Below, in pieces: positions 44,461 through 54,239 of a stretch of DNA of 64,000 nt (position 1 is the stretch's first letter; each line of letters opens with the position of its first letter). The notes below the pieces were generated by a model, which saw only the letters and a program-made list of their open reading frames with translations, was not told where the DNA came from and ran no database searches. The DNA is from Aquatica leii (taxonomy: Eukaryota; Arthropoda; Insecta; Coleoptera; Lampyridae). Position numbers and translations under genes: made by a program. The DNA is taken from NCBI GenBank assembly GCA_035610365.1, contig CM069435.1, forward strand, positions 17,969,123-18,033,122. Direction: 5' to 3'.

Positions 44461-44911
44461 TGAAACGTCCGAGAAATTACTTGTAAATGCAAGAGCCTTC
44501 TAGAACTGTTATCTAGTTTCTAGAAAATATAGCGAAAAGTGAGGAACGATCGAGAAGAATTCGCTGATGTCTATAAAAGCCGAAGATGGAAATCGTAGGT
44601 CAGTTATGGCTGGAATGCAAATGTGTTAAGAAGATTATCAAGTTGAAGATAAATAAGTGTTTAGCACGTGCGAGAGTTTTAAATAAATAACAGTGTACAC
44701 CGAATCGAGTGAACGTGACTCACAGTGTGATATCCGAGGACGTTATCTTATCTCGTGTTATACAACGGTTATACATAAATTAGAGTGTAAGTGTTTTTAT
44801 TATTAGATTTAATTAAGTTCGGTTAATTTAAATGTGTACATATTTCTAGAATAAGTAAAAGTAGTTTTAATCGTTTAAATAAATTAGTTTTTAATAAATA
44901 AAGACGTAACA
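44461..44911 (+). repeat. 3' LTR of Gypsy copy E
   Basis: 451 bp, differing from the 5' LTR at three positions. One difference (TTGTAA versus TTGCAA) creates the final stop codon of pol at 44484-44486. Followed by GTAT. Confidence 0.95.
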
Positions 44912-45083
44912 GTATATTATTTTTTATTAAATTTTAGTTTTGTACTCGTAGTTAGCAAAGATAGATAAATTACGCCAATCATGACTTCAGTTATTAGTAG
45001 TTTAATATTCAAATCATGCAAAATTACACGAATACTCCTCAATAGTTCCTTTTTCAAAGTTTTAGCAATCGTTATTATAATTA

Positions 45084-45598
45084 CAGTGCAATATCCGTAA
45101 TCTGAACTAATTGCTGCAAGAAGATGTTCGGATTATGAAATTTTTTCGGAAAAAGCTAAAAAAAGACAACTGTACATACATATTACGTATGTATTTTATT
45201 ATTAACATACAATATGTTACCACTTTGAAAGATAAATTAAGAAAATAAGAAATTGACAACTGTACAGCTGCGTGTTTTTTTGAAGAATTTCCAATACACA
45301 ATCTCATTTGTTTGTTTTTTTAAATAGAATTTAAATGTTTACATATAACAAAAATTATTTTGGAATTAAACTACATATTTTGGCCGGTCACATAAATAGA
45401 TATGTATGTGTCAATATTTACTTATTTACGACCTTGCTAGGCATTTATTATTATTTTATAAATGCATATATCTTACCAAATAACTTCACAAAAAAAGTAA
45501 AAAAATTGTACTTTTGTCCATTGGTCGTTACACTGTGGGCCAGTTCGGATTATTGGAATGTTCGGATTACGGAAGTTCGGATTATGGATATTGCACTG
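45084..45598. mobile_element. Pogo-like MITE
   Basis: A 515-bp element with TA on both sides. The left end CAGTGCAATATCCGTAATC pairs with the right end GGATATTGCACTG. TTCGGATTA occurs once near the left end (about 45127) and three times near the right end (45544-45586), a cluster of likely subterminal transposase sites. No coding capacity. Confidence 0.82.
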
Positions 45599-45984
45599 TA
45601 CATACTTCTCTATATTAAAATTAAAATTTTGTATTATTGCTAAAGTGGAACCAGTGAATTTTTACACATGACAGTCGAATGTACGTAGAGATAAATCGCA
45701 TAACAATTTGTTATTATTATTCGTTGTATAATATTTTATTTTAACATTTTTTGTCATGTTTCTTTTAAATTTCCTTCAAGTTCCATCATATCAAAACTTT
45801 AAGTAACATTCATAACATTCCCCTTCTCACATTCATTTATAATGGCTGTATTCCTATGCCTGCCATAAAATCTAAGACCATACCATTTAAATTTGACTTT
45901 GATTTTTTAATATACAGCTGCTGGACTTTATGTCTTATTTAAATAGATTAATTTTACCCACAGATGACTGATGCCATGTCCGAA

Positions 45985-46440
45985 TCTAAAAAGAAATGTA
46001 GAGAATACAGTGTTGATTAACTTGGCTTCATTCCATCATTGTCGGACAAACAATTGCCTATGTGCCTTTTATGCAACAAAGTTTTGGGCTATGAAATCAT
46101 CTAAGCTGCAGGATCAATTGAGAAGATATCATCCTGATAAAACAGATAAAGATTTGAAATATTTTCCTACACTCAAAGATAAACTTCAGAAGAGACCCAC
46201 GCTGGACAGAATGTTCGCTTCGACGTCACAAAGAAACGATGATGGTTTACGGGCGTCTTACAATATCTCGATATTTATAGCAAAATCCTGAAAACCGCAT
46301 ATTACGAGTGTATTTGTTCGGCTCAATATTTGTGAGTAGCAACCGTAAATCCCCACGAGGCTCATAACGGCACTGAATCCACGTTATGCCAAATAGGAAG
46401 ACGGAAAAGCAATCAAATATTATTCAGTAGAACTTTTTAT
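45985..46440 (+). pseudogene. hAT transposase (ZBED5-like), N-terminal part
   Basis: MSESKKKCREYSVD opens after an acceptor-like CAG at 45963. GFIPSLSDKQLPMCLLCNKVL supplies the first Cys pair of a BED-type zinc finger. In the next frame KLQDQLRRYHPDKTDKDLKYFPTLKDKLQKRP continues, where the first His of the finger reads Gln. RMFASTSQRNDDGLRASYNIS follows and a stop at 46289-46291 ends it. These blocks are characteristic of ZBED5/SCAND3-like domesticated and active hAT proteins. The catalytic domain is missing or unreadable. It probably belongs to the element starting at 38487. Confidence 0.8.
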
Positions 46441-46687
46441 TAAAAATTTACGGTTCTAAAGCTAACAATAAAGAAAAACTGAACTTCAATATTTTTTTAT
46501 TTTTTTAGTCTAGAACAAATGCAATATTTTTATTTCATCTCTAACATTATTTTTAAAAAACTAGCGTATTTTGGAGTTGTATTTGTTGTCGTTATAAGAT
46601 TTAAAGTGTGCTAAGTCTTGTTGTTACTAATATTACTTATTCGTTAGTTTATTCTTTCGTGTTTTTGTTTAATTTATTTCTGTTACG

Positions 46688-47170
46688 ATGGAAAGAGTAA
46701 ATTTGACAAACGAAAAAAAATTTATATTGTGCCACAAAAATTGGGTTCTGCTGAGATGTATTCTGAAAAATATCCTAAACGAAGATAACCTGAGGAATCC
46801 ACTTTTAGACTTTTGGTTCGTTGAAAAAGCATGTTTCATCTCTTAAAAAACATTCCAACGAAGGAAAAGCGAATACTGCTCTATTATCCATTTTTGAAAA
46901 TACCAAAATATTAACAATCGAGAGTCGAACTGGAGTATCTAAATCTACAGCCCAATTCATTTTACAAAGAAATAAATTCGATCCTTATAAATTTAGAATT
47001 TGTCAGCGCTTAGACCTGGTGACGAGACAGCTATCAGTTTCTTGCGAATGATATACCAAAAAATCCGAAAATAAAAATTTTCTTTTTAAAGTAATTTGGG
47101 CTGATGAAAACATGATAACCAACAAGCATTATTGGGCAATCCTCATTTATCACGTTAACTGACACGATAT
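46688..47170 (+). pseudogene. Mariner-like transposase fragment
   Basis: MERVNLTNEKKFILCHKNWV opens at 46688. A frameshifted region follows, then the second helix-turn-helix, TIESRTGVSKSTAQFILQRNKFDPYKFRICQRLD (46916-47020). FLFKVIWADENM carries the first catalytic Asp (about 47080-47110), and further sequence decays. The pattern is that of DUF4817-linked arthropod transposases. The second half of the catalytic domain was not found. It sits between the hAT fragment and the piggyBac remnant. Confidence 0.75.
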
Positions 47171-47479
47171 AATTTTTTTGCCCGCCTGGACCAGAAGCTA
47201 AAAATTGTTTACCATGCTTCCAAAATCATAAAAACCATGACAGGTTACTTATTACTTGTCAATACCTGTCAAAAATTGTGTTTTTGAACATACATCAACT
47301 GATTCAAAACATAATACATAAGTCTATTCTCATAGTAATTTGTCATTTTCGTGTGGTTAGCGATATAGTAAAGAGCTCTAGATATTTGATTGTGTTATAA
47401 TATTTGTACACTTGCAGCTTTCATCGACTAAGGTAAGATTTTATAGTAAAATATTATTACAAACAGTAATTTTACTTTT

Positions 47480-49284
47480 GATGCTTCCTCAGATGAACCC
47501 GATAATTCGCCTTTATAGTCTTCATATAGCTCGGAAGGTTGTAACGAGTCATTGGTAAAAAAGAAAAGAATAATAAATCATCTAAAAGCATTTCTTAACG
47601 TTGGTAGAGATGCCACTAGTAGGCAGCTTCTTAACAGAATTGAAAATTCATCGTCTTCCCAAAACGTTAATCAAAATGATCCATTTTCGGACACCATAGA
47701 GAGGTTTATTCAAGTGTTTCGAGTAGACAACTCAAATGAAAATGCAGAATTGGGTCCAAGTCCAACACTAATGTGACAAGAAGTTACTGGACAACACCTC
47801 AAGGACGTTCCGATTGATATTCTCAAAATTGGTGTTATATGATAAATTTAAGTTTTTCTTCTTCTTGAAGACCTTGGAAATAATATTGTGATGGAAACTG
47901 ATCGTTTCGCCGCACAGAAAAAAGGATCGGCACTACTAAAGTGGTCTCGAATACATAAGTGAAAATTTTTATAGGTCTTCTTCAAATTTGAATGGACTTA
48001 TTTTGTACGCCTAAGCTGCCAAAGGATTGGTCAAAAAACAAAATATATGCGAACCAAATTGCAAGTGTGATGTCGCGCAACGGATTTGAATTGTTGTTGG
48101 CAAATTGGCATTTTCAAAATAACCAAACACCTAATACTTCGAATAGATTGAACAATTTGGACCTAGTCCAGATCAGCTAAGAACGAACTTTCAAAAAATC
48201 TTAATCCAAAAAACAAGATATGCTTGGATAAAACTCTTGTCCCTTTCCCAAGAGAGCTGGCGTTTATTCAGTATATCAAGAATAAAAGGCACAAGTTCGG
48301 CGTGTAACCGTAAAAGTTATGTCTAGAAGGAGGATAAGCATATGTATCTATAATTTAAAGATCTACAGTGACAAAGAAAAAGTATATGGGCAAACGTACC
48401 AACCTTTTTTGAACTGCAGACAATGCATTTATGTAGATAATTACTTCACAAGTATGGAGCTAACCCACAAGCTGTTAGAGAAGAAAACTCACACGTTAAA
48501 AAAAATTCCCAAAAGGATCCGAAACAAAAAACTTAACAAGGGTGAATCATATAGCCAAGAAAGTAATATAGAAGTTGTAGTAACAAAGTGAGAAGACGAA
48601 AGGAACGTCATTACTTTATCCACTAAGCACACTAGTCAAATGATTACAGCGGGATCACGACGTAATACGGAATTAAAAAAGCCTATGCTGTTGCTTATAA
48701 TACATATAAAGATTTTATCGATTTGTCTGACCAAATCAAAGCATATCTCTCAGTTTTGAGATAAGGAATAAAGTGGTACAGAAAAATGGTCATAGAATTG
48801 CTTTTAGGATCCGCCATGGTAAATGCATACATCTTGTTCAAAGCAGTAACTAGGCACAAAATAACAGTAACAACATTAAGGGCCAATTTTACAAAGCTGG
48901 CATAGATGTCGGATAAGTGATACTCAGTTTAATTTTAAAATACTGCTATATTATTGGTTGTTGGTTTTATGCTAACCAATAATATGTCAGTATTTTAAAA
49001 TTATACTGAGTATTACTTAACTGAGGTTTATACCATGTTTGTAAAATCGGCCCTTAGAGAAGTTGCTTTATTCATTCTAAATTTTCCTCAAAAATACCTG
49101 AACTAGCAAAGAGAATGACCAACACAAGCAAATCAAACAAAACTTATTTTATGAGATGTTTGCGCTTCTAATAGGCAAAGGTGCTGCTTTTGCTATACTA
49201 AAATATCCCAAGAAAAGGGAAGATTTGTGGCAACAAATACTACTGCACAAACTAGATGGAAATGCATTCAATGCGATAGATACT
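47480..49284 (+). pseudogene. piggyBac-like transposase, decayed and interrupted
   Basis: + strand in several frames. An acidic, Ser-rich N-terminus (47480-47560) is followed by MSRNGFELLLANWHFQNN (48073-48125), then KTLVPFPRELAFIQYIKNKRHKFGV (about 48230-48305). CIYVDNYFTSMELTHKLLEKKTH carries the second catalytic Asp (48430-48500), and RNKKLNKGESYSQES follows. SDQIKAYLSVLR and GIKWYRKMVIELLLGSAMVNAYILFKAVTRHKITVTTLR reach 48875. A 176-bp MITE interrupts the protein there. It resumes with REVALFILNFP (49057) and ends in a cysteine-rich domain, RQRCCFCYTKISQEKGR and KCIQCD, cut by Gypsy copy D at 49284. The first catalytic Asp block is altered (DKT in place of DES). Inactive. Confidence 0.85.
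48877..49056. mobile_element. Palindromic MITE inside the piggyBac remnant
   Basis: The left half GGGCCAATTTTACAAA...ATTTTAAAATACTG pairs with the right half CAGTATTTTAAAAT...TTTGTAAAATCGGCCC. Even the loop (ATATTATTGGTT / AACCAATAATAT) is self-complementary, so nearly the whole element folds as a hairpin. The left flank is TTAA and the right flank TTAG, compatible with a decayed TTAA duplication. Confidence 0.8.
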
Positions 49285-49693
49285 AAAACGCATAGAAGCT
49301 TCAAGATCATGAAGATGATTCGAGGCAACCGGAATAGTCTCGAAGCAAATAACGTAAGAATATTAAAAGTATTCGAAGAAATATTGAGTTCAGTCTTCGA
49401 ATCGGGTTTAGTCAGAAGCAGAATACGGTGTCGGTTTAAATAAATAAAATGTTTAACGCGCGTGCTAGTGAAAAATAAATACGTCGTAAAGGAGATCGTG
49501 TTGATAAAATAAACAAAAGTGGAATTTATGACAGTGTTTGTAAATATCGAATGACAGTTGTATTTAAATTATTTATAAATTGTTTTTTAAATATTATTAT
49601 TAGTGTTACTGAAAAGTAGTTATATTTATCATATCTAAATTAAATCATGCAAATACATATATGTAAATAAATTTAGCTTTGAAATTTGTTACA
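49284..49693 (+). repeat. 5' LTR of Gypsy copy D
   Basis: Matches the 3' LTR (AAACGCATAGAAG... to ATTTGTTACA) with many differences and length changes. It holds GAATAGTCTCGAA, a heat-shock-element-like trio with one mismatch. The primer site after it reads TTGATCTCAGGTGTCGG. Confidence 0.75.
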
Positions 49694-49904
49694 ATTGATC
49701 TCAGGTGTCGGGTTCCAATCTTAACGTGTAAATAAACAAAGATGTGATTAGTACGTGCTCGCGTGTGTTTGTTTATCGAGTGTAATTATACCTATTCCAG
49801 TTCGTTATGCCAGTGTATTTAATTTAATAATAAATAACCAGTCGTTATTAAAATTTAATGTTATACAAAAATCGCATTTTATTTATTCGTGTTACAATTT
49901 ATAC

Positions 49905-50865
49905 CGATAACGCGTTTGCAAGCAGTAAAAATGGATCCAAAACTCCTCGAATCGAATCAATAAATAAAAAAATGAACGAAAAACTATATATACAAATGGA
50001 ATAAATGCTAGTATTGAAAATCAAATAAAAACTATAGAAGAGCAAATGCAGATTAGTGTAGAAAACTAGATTAAAACTGTTCAAGCAGAAATCCAAAAAG
50101 TATCTTGAATCTAAGAGAAGTAGTAGAAGACAAAATAGAAGAAGTAGAAAACAAATTACAAAAGTTAGAAGAAAATTCAAGAACCACAGAAAACAAACTA
50201 AAAAAAAATTGGAATAATGCAACTGCTTGAAGAAAGAATAAATCACATTAACTGCCCTGGAAAAGGAAGTGTCGCGAGCGGGGATTTAATAGAACATCGA
50301 GAAAAAGTCACCCACAAGTTTAAGATTCTACCTCCAAATTTTAATGGTAAAGTTCTATGGTCAACCTACCACAAACAGTTTAAAGCCACAGTTGCAGCTA
50401 ATGGTTGAAGCAACAAACAGAAAACAACGTCTTTAATAGTGGCCTTACGCAGAGAAGCGCTTGAAATTTTTCACTGTTCCAGATCGCCTCCAAAGAAATT
50501 ACGAACTTTTAATTTCACGTTTAGAAATGAGATATCTAGAAATAAAAAGGCGTGTTCAAAATGCCGCAAAAAGTCTTTAAGAGTTCGAAGCTGACATCGC
50601 TAGATTGACACGGCTTGCATATCCTACATCACCAGATACGTTCCTGAAGCAATTGGCTATTCAAACCTTTGCGGACGGCCTTCGATACAATGTAATACAG
50701 CAAACTCTACGGTTACCTCGACCTAAAACGTGGGATGACGCTTTAGCCTTAAAGTTTGAGGCAGCGAAACAGGCGTCGCACCAAGACAACCATAAGCACC
50801 GCTGTGCTGAAAAAGTACCCGCGCAGACACTAAAAAGCATTGAGGAGAATACTTCGGTGAAATAG
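49905..50865 (+). pseudogene. Gypsy gag remnant of copy D
   Basis: The MPVTRSQ-equivalent is present without its ATG (about 49905). The coiled-coil region is shortened. The core reads FKILPPNFNGKVLWSTYHKQFKATVAANG (50318-50408), LRREALEIF in another frame, then TRLAYPTSPDTFLKQLAIQTFADGLRYNVIQQTLRLPRPKTWDDALAL (50605-50755). It continues to VPAQTLKSIEE, the stretch before the zinc knuckle. Compared with copy E, part of the middle (the SRLEMRYGDAHLQQ region) is deleted near 50535. Inactive. Confidence 0.8.
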
Positions 50866-51019
50866 GTCACGTACGACGACACCGTGCTAAGCATAAGAAG
50901 AAGACAAGAAGAACATGCAAAAGTCTGGAACGAGTTGACCAAAAGAGAAGTTAACATCATCTAATCATGTACTAGAGAATACCATTCAAATTGCATCGCC
51001 TATGGGAAAATTGCACAGC

Positions 51020-54000
51020 ATTTATCTTAATGCCAAGATCAATGGACAAAGTGTTTAGTTACTGGTTGACAAGAAAGCGACAAAAATCATAATTCGTCCT
51101 GACATGTTATTAAAAAATGAGAAGACATCGCCAGTGACAGTATGACTTAAAGCGGTGACGGGCAAAGAAACACCTACTCACGTATAAGTAAAGGTCACCA
51201 TTGATTTGGGAAATGGAGTACTTAACCATCAAGTACTAGTAGCCGACATCACGGAAGAAGTTATCCTGAGATTAGACGTTATAATGAAATATGGGTTCCA
51301 TTTGGATATGAAGAGCGATGTCCTGAAGATCGTCGATAAAAAAATTCTTTTTCATTTGTCAGAGACGACAGCAGCGCGAACCTTATTGAATGAAGACGTG
51401 ACTCTGCCTAGAAGGACTGAAAGTGTGGTGATGGCACGCCTGGATGGAAATCTTCGGAAAGACTACATTCGCATTATTGAACCAATATAAGGCGAGTACT
51501 AGTTGGCAAAACATTAATACAGATGAAAAACACGATGCCAGTAAAGATTTTGAATACCAACTCAGATCCAGTAACGTTGAAAATTGAAGACCGTAGTCGG
51601 TCAATGTACGCCAATATCTCAAATTGTGAAATATGTGAACTCTAATGAAGCTACGTCGCCGAGAAAGTGCCCACAACATTTATTGGACATTTTTACCTCC
51701 AAGTGCCAAAACCTCAGCTATGACCAGCTGGCTATAGTTAAAGTGTTGATCCGTCAGTGTCAAGATGTGCTTGCGCTGAAGAGTAGTTCCAAAGGAAAAA
51801 CTGGCGTGGTAAAGCATAAAATTAATACCAGAGACGCTCGGCCGATACGACAACATCCACGCCGACTTCCTTTGACGAAAAGAAACCCAGTAAACACATA
51901 AATAGTGCAGACATAAAACATCTCAAGATAATTTTTCCATATTATGAATTGAAGTATATTTTTATTTATGTTTGTGTGATATATTGTGTTATCAGCATAC
52001 GACGTTCATTAAAATCTAAAACTACTGTGTTTACTGGGAAAGAAAGTAAACAAAGAATTACCGATATGGAGAGAGAAGGTGTGATTGAACATTCAAATAG
52101 TCCATGGGCGTCTTCAGTGGTACTAGTAAAAAAAAGATGAATCGAAAAGGTTTTGCGTAGGCTACAGACAGCTTAACTACGTAACCAAAAAGCGCAGCTA
52201 TCCTTTACCGAGAATTGACAATAGGTTAGACACCCTGTCAGGATCCCAGTGGTTCTTCACGTTGAATTTAAAGAGTGGTTATTGGCAGGTAAAGATCGTG
52301 AGAAGGCAGCTTTTACGATTGGAACTGTGATGCCTTTCGACTTCTGTAACACTCCTGCGACGTTCGAGCGCTTGATGGAAACGATCTTGCGAGGACTGTC
52401 TTGGAAAACGTGTTTGGTTTATCTAGACGACGTGATTGTGGTTAGAAGCTCGTTTGAAGAAAATTTGAACAACCTGAAGGAAGTGCTCCAACGAGTACGT
52501 AGAGCAAATCTAAAACTGAGCCCAAGGAAGTGCCACGTATTTAAGAAGAAAGTGCAATACCTTGGCCACGTCGTATCTAGAGATGGAGTAAAGACTGACC
52601 TAAACAAAGTCCAAAACATGACTAAGATCAATTGACAAGCATCAAATTCGCAGTTTCCTTCAGTTGTGCACCTACTGTAGATAATTTGTACCTAGTTTTG
52701 CCAAGAAAGAGCAGAATTTAGATGAAGTGAAGATTGCAAAAACGCTTTCCAACAACTAAAACAAGTCCTAGTCATTTCACCGACTTTAAGTTATCCAAGA
52801 GAAGATGGAAAATTTGTTTTGGATACCGAGGCATGTAATCTGGCCATAGTCCTTTCCCAGATACCAGATGGATGAGAAAAAGTCATCGTATATTTTAGCA
52901 AAGTTTTGTCCAGGCCAGAAAGGAATTACTGCGTGACTAGGAAAGAGCTGTTAGCAGTCGTCAAGTCCATAAAACAATTTTACAAATATTTGTATAAACG
53001 AACATTTTTAAGAAAGGACCACGCTGCATTGAAATAGCTATTGCATATTCGTAATCCGGAAGGACAAGTGGCAAGGTGAATGAAGAGATTGTAAGAATAT
53101 GGCTATGACACAGAGCGCCGAGCCGGAAGCAGTAATCGAAACGCTAATGCCTTGTCTAAAAGACAATGTCCGGCAGAGTGCAGCCATCGTTCGCGACTTG
53201 AAAAAAAAATCGAATGTATCCGAAGAAATATTATGGTTAATGACGAGTGGAAACCTGAGCAGTTGGGCCACGAACAAGAAAACGATCTGCTGAACTGGAA
53301 AGCAAACAACCGACGGCCAACCTGAAAAGAAGTGAGTGGCTTTGGGCACAAAAATCAAAGCATAACGTGCGCAATAGAACTTTTTGAGAATGGAAGCAGG
53401 TCTTCTTAAGCAATCGAGAGTACGGAAAGTACCAATGAAACAGTATAACGTGGGAATCTGATTCAGGAAACAAATACATCCTGGTAGCGATGGATTATTT
53501 CACGAAATTGACAAAAGCTTACACCATACTCAATCAAGAAGAAACAACAGTCGCAAACGTTTTAATGATACAATTTTTCTGTCGGTTTGGAGTTCCGTTG
53601 GAATTACATTCCGATTAAGGTCATAACGCTGTTTCAAGAAGCTACTGTTGGAAATGAAGAAAACTAAGACAATGTCTCTCCATTCTCAATCTGATGACAT
53701 GGTTGAACGGATGAATCAAACAATTAGAAACTACTTAGCCAAAATAGTGTACAAACAACAAATAGATTGGGACCGATACTTGCACCTTTTCCTAATGGCA
53801 TACCAATCATCGATTCACAAAAGCACAGGCCAAACACCATTCTGTGTCATTTTCGGTCGCGAAATACGATTACCATGCGACCTTTAATTTGAACGAAGAC
53901 AGGAAGGAGTTGCTGGAAAAGAGTACGCAAACTAATTAATGAAGATGCTAGAGACTAAGCGATCCATAAAAACATACAAATTGCCAGCGACAGAATAAAG

Positions 54001-54150
54001 ACCAGACATCAATGCACAAAACGGTTGACCTTTATGAAGTTGTGCAGCATAGTTTTGACGCCATATACCGCATTCGAAAACCGCCCAGAGGCAAGCCAAA
54101 AGTGGTCTACATTGATCGATCGTTTAGCCCCGCTTGCTGACGATAACAAC
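51020..54150 (+). pseudogene. Gypsy pol remnants of copy D
   Basis: Protease and linker: LNHQVLVADITEEVILRLDVIMKYGFHLDMKSD (51221-51320), MARLDGNLRKDYIRIIEP. RT, interrupted by a MITE, then VIEHSNSPWASSVVLVKK (52080-52137), ATFERLMETILRGLSWKTCLVYLDDVIVV (52360-52440, YLDD intact), and KCHVFKKKVQYLGHVVSRDG. RNase H and the integrase HHCC region are largely deleted (52650-53450). The integrase core has FFCRFGVPLELHS (about 53575), DMVERMNQTIRNYLAKIV with the catalytic Glu, and VIFGREIRLPCDL (to 53887). It ends near IYRIRKPPRGKPKVVYIDR (about 54065-54120). Many stops. Confidence 0.82.
51886..52038. mobile_element. 153-bp MITE inside Gypsy copy D
   Basis: CCCAGTAAACACA at the left pairs with TGTGTTTACTGGG at the right. 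AAAGAAA lies directly outside both ends (51879-51885 and 52039-52045), a likely target duplication. It interrupts the start of RT relative to copy E. Confidence 0.82.
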
Positions 54151-54239
54151 ATTTTCCAAGACCAGGTGTAAACTAGAGTAATAAGAAGTAGAACCAAGAA
54201 TCAAGTCGAAAGAAGAGACTTCGATAAGTTTATGAGCAT

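Larger units (their letters stand above)
40490..44486 (+). pseudogene. pol: Gypsy pol: RT-RNase H-integrase-macro-CCCH, two in-frame stops
   Basis: One frame with stops at 42801-42803 (TGA) and 43107-43109 (TAA). It begins in the second half of the protease (HQVLVADITEEVILGMDV); the active-site part is deleted. Counting from 40410, RT spans about residues 230-470 with DLKSGYWQ (catalytic Asp about 330) and YLDD (392-395). RNase H has VLDTDAS (Asp about 539), RRELLAVV and TDHAALKWL. Integrase has the HHCC region (the first stop lies between its His and Cys pairs), DIAGPF, DQGRNF, MVERMNR with the catalytic Glu, and a GPYEV...IYRI GPY/F motif. The macro domain and CCCH finger follow. The frame runs through the polypurine tract and ends 26 bp inside the 3' LTR. 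Confidence 0.92.
38716..44911 (+). mobile_element. Ty3/Gypsy LTR retrotransposon, copy E (young, internally deleted)
   Basis: 6196 bp with two 451-bp LTRs differing at only three positions, TG...CA-like ends (TGAAACG...GTAACA), and a 4-bp GTAT duplication (38712-38715 and 44912-44915). It contains a primer site, gag, pol and a polypurine tract. Pol carries an extra macro domain and CCCH finger after integrase. The Gag zinc knuckle and protease active-site region are deleted near 40490, and pol has stops at 42801 and 43107. It is therefore recent but not self-sufficient. Other copies in this window are much more decayed. Confidence 0.95.
38487..46440 (+). mobile_element. hAT-like element split by Gypsy copy E and a MITE
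   Basis: The left end CAGTGATTCCCAAAGTGG (38487) is hAT-like. A short transcript-like stretch ends in a GTAAGTAT splice-donor consensus at 38708-38715, exactly where Gypsy copy E begins. After the Gypsy and a pogo-like MITE, an acceptor-like CCCACAG (ends 45963) precedes hAT transposase coding sequence (45985 on). The simplest reading is an insertion of both into the hAT 5' intron. The right end was not found; coding sequence fades near 46440. Confidence 0.55.

Noticed and set aside
43212-44486. Extra 3' coding region of Gypsy copy E considered as an env (envelope) gene
   Set aside because: It is in frame with integrase, has no signal peptide, no furin-like site and no membrane segment. The macro-domain and CCCH motifs explain it better.
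49156-49283. ORF with KYPKKREDLWQQ considered as a THAP domain
   Set aside because: The neighbouring frame reads RQRCCFCYTKISQEKGR and KCIQCD, the expected cysteine-rich end of the piggyBac transposase that precedes it.
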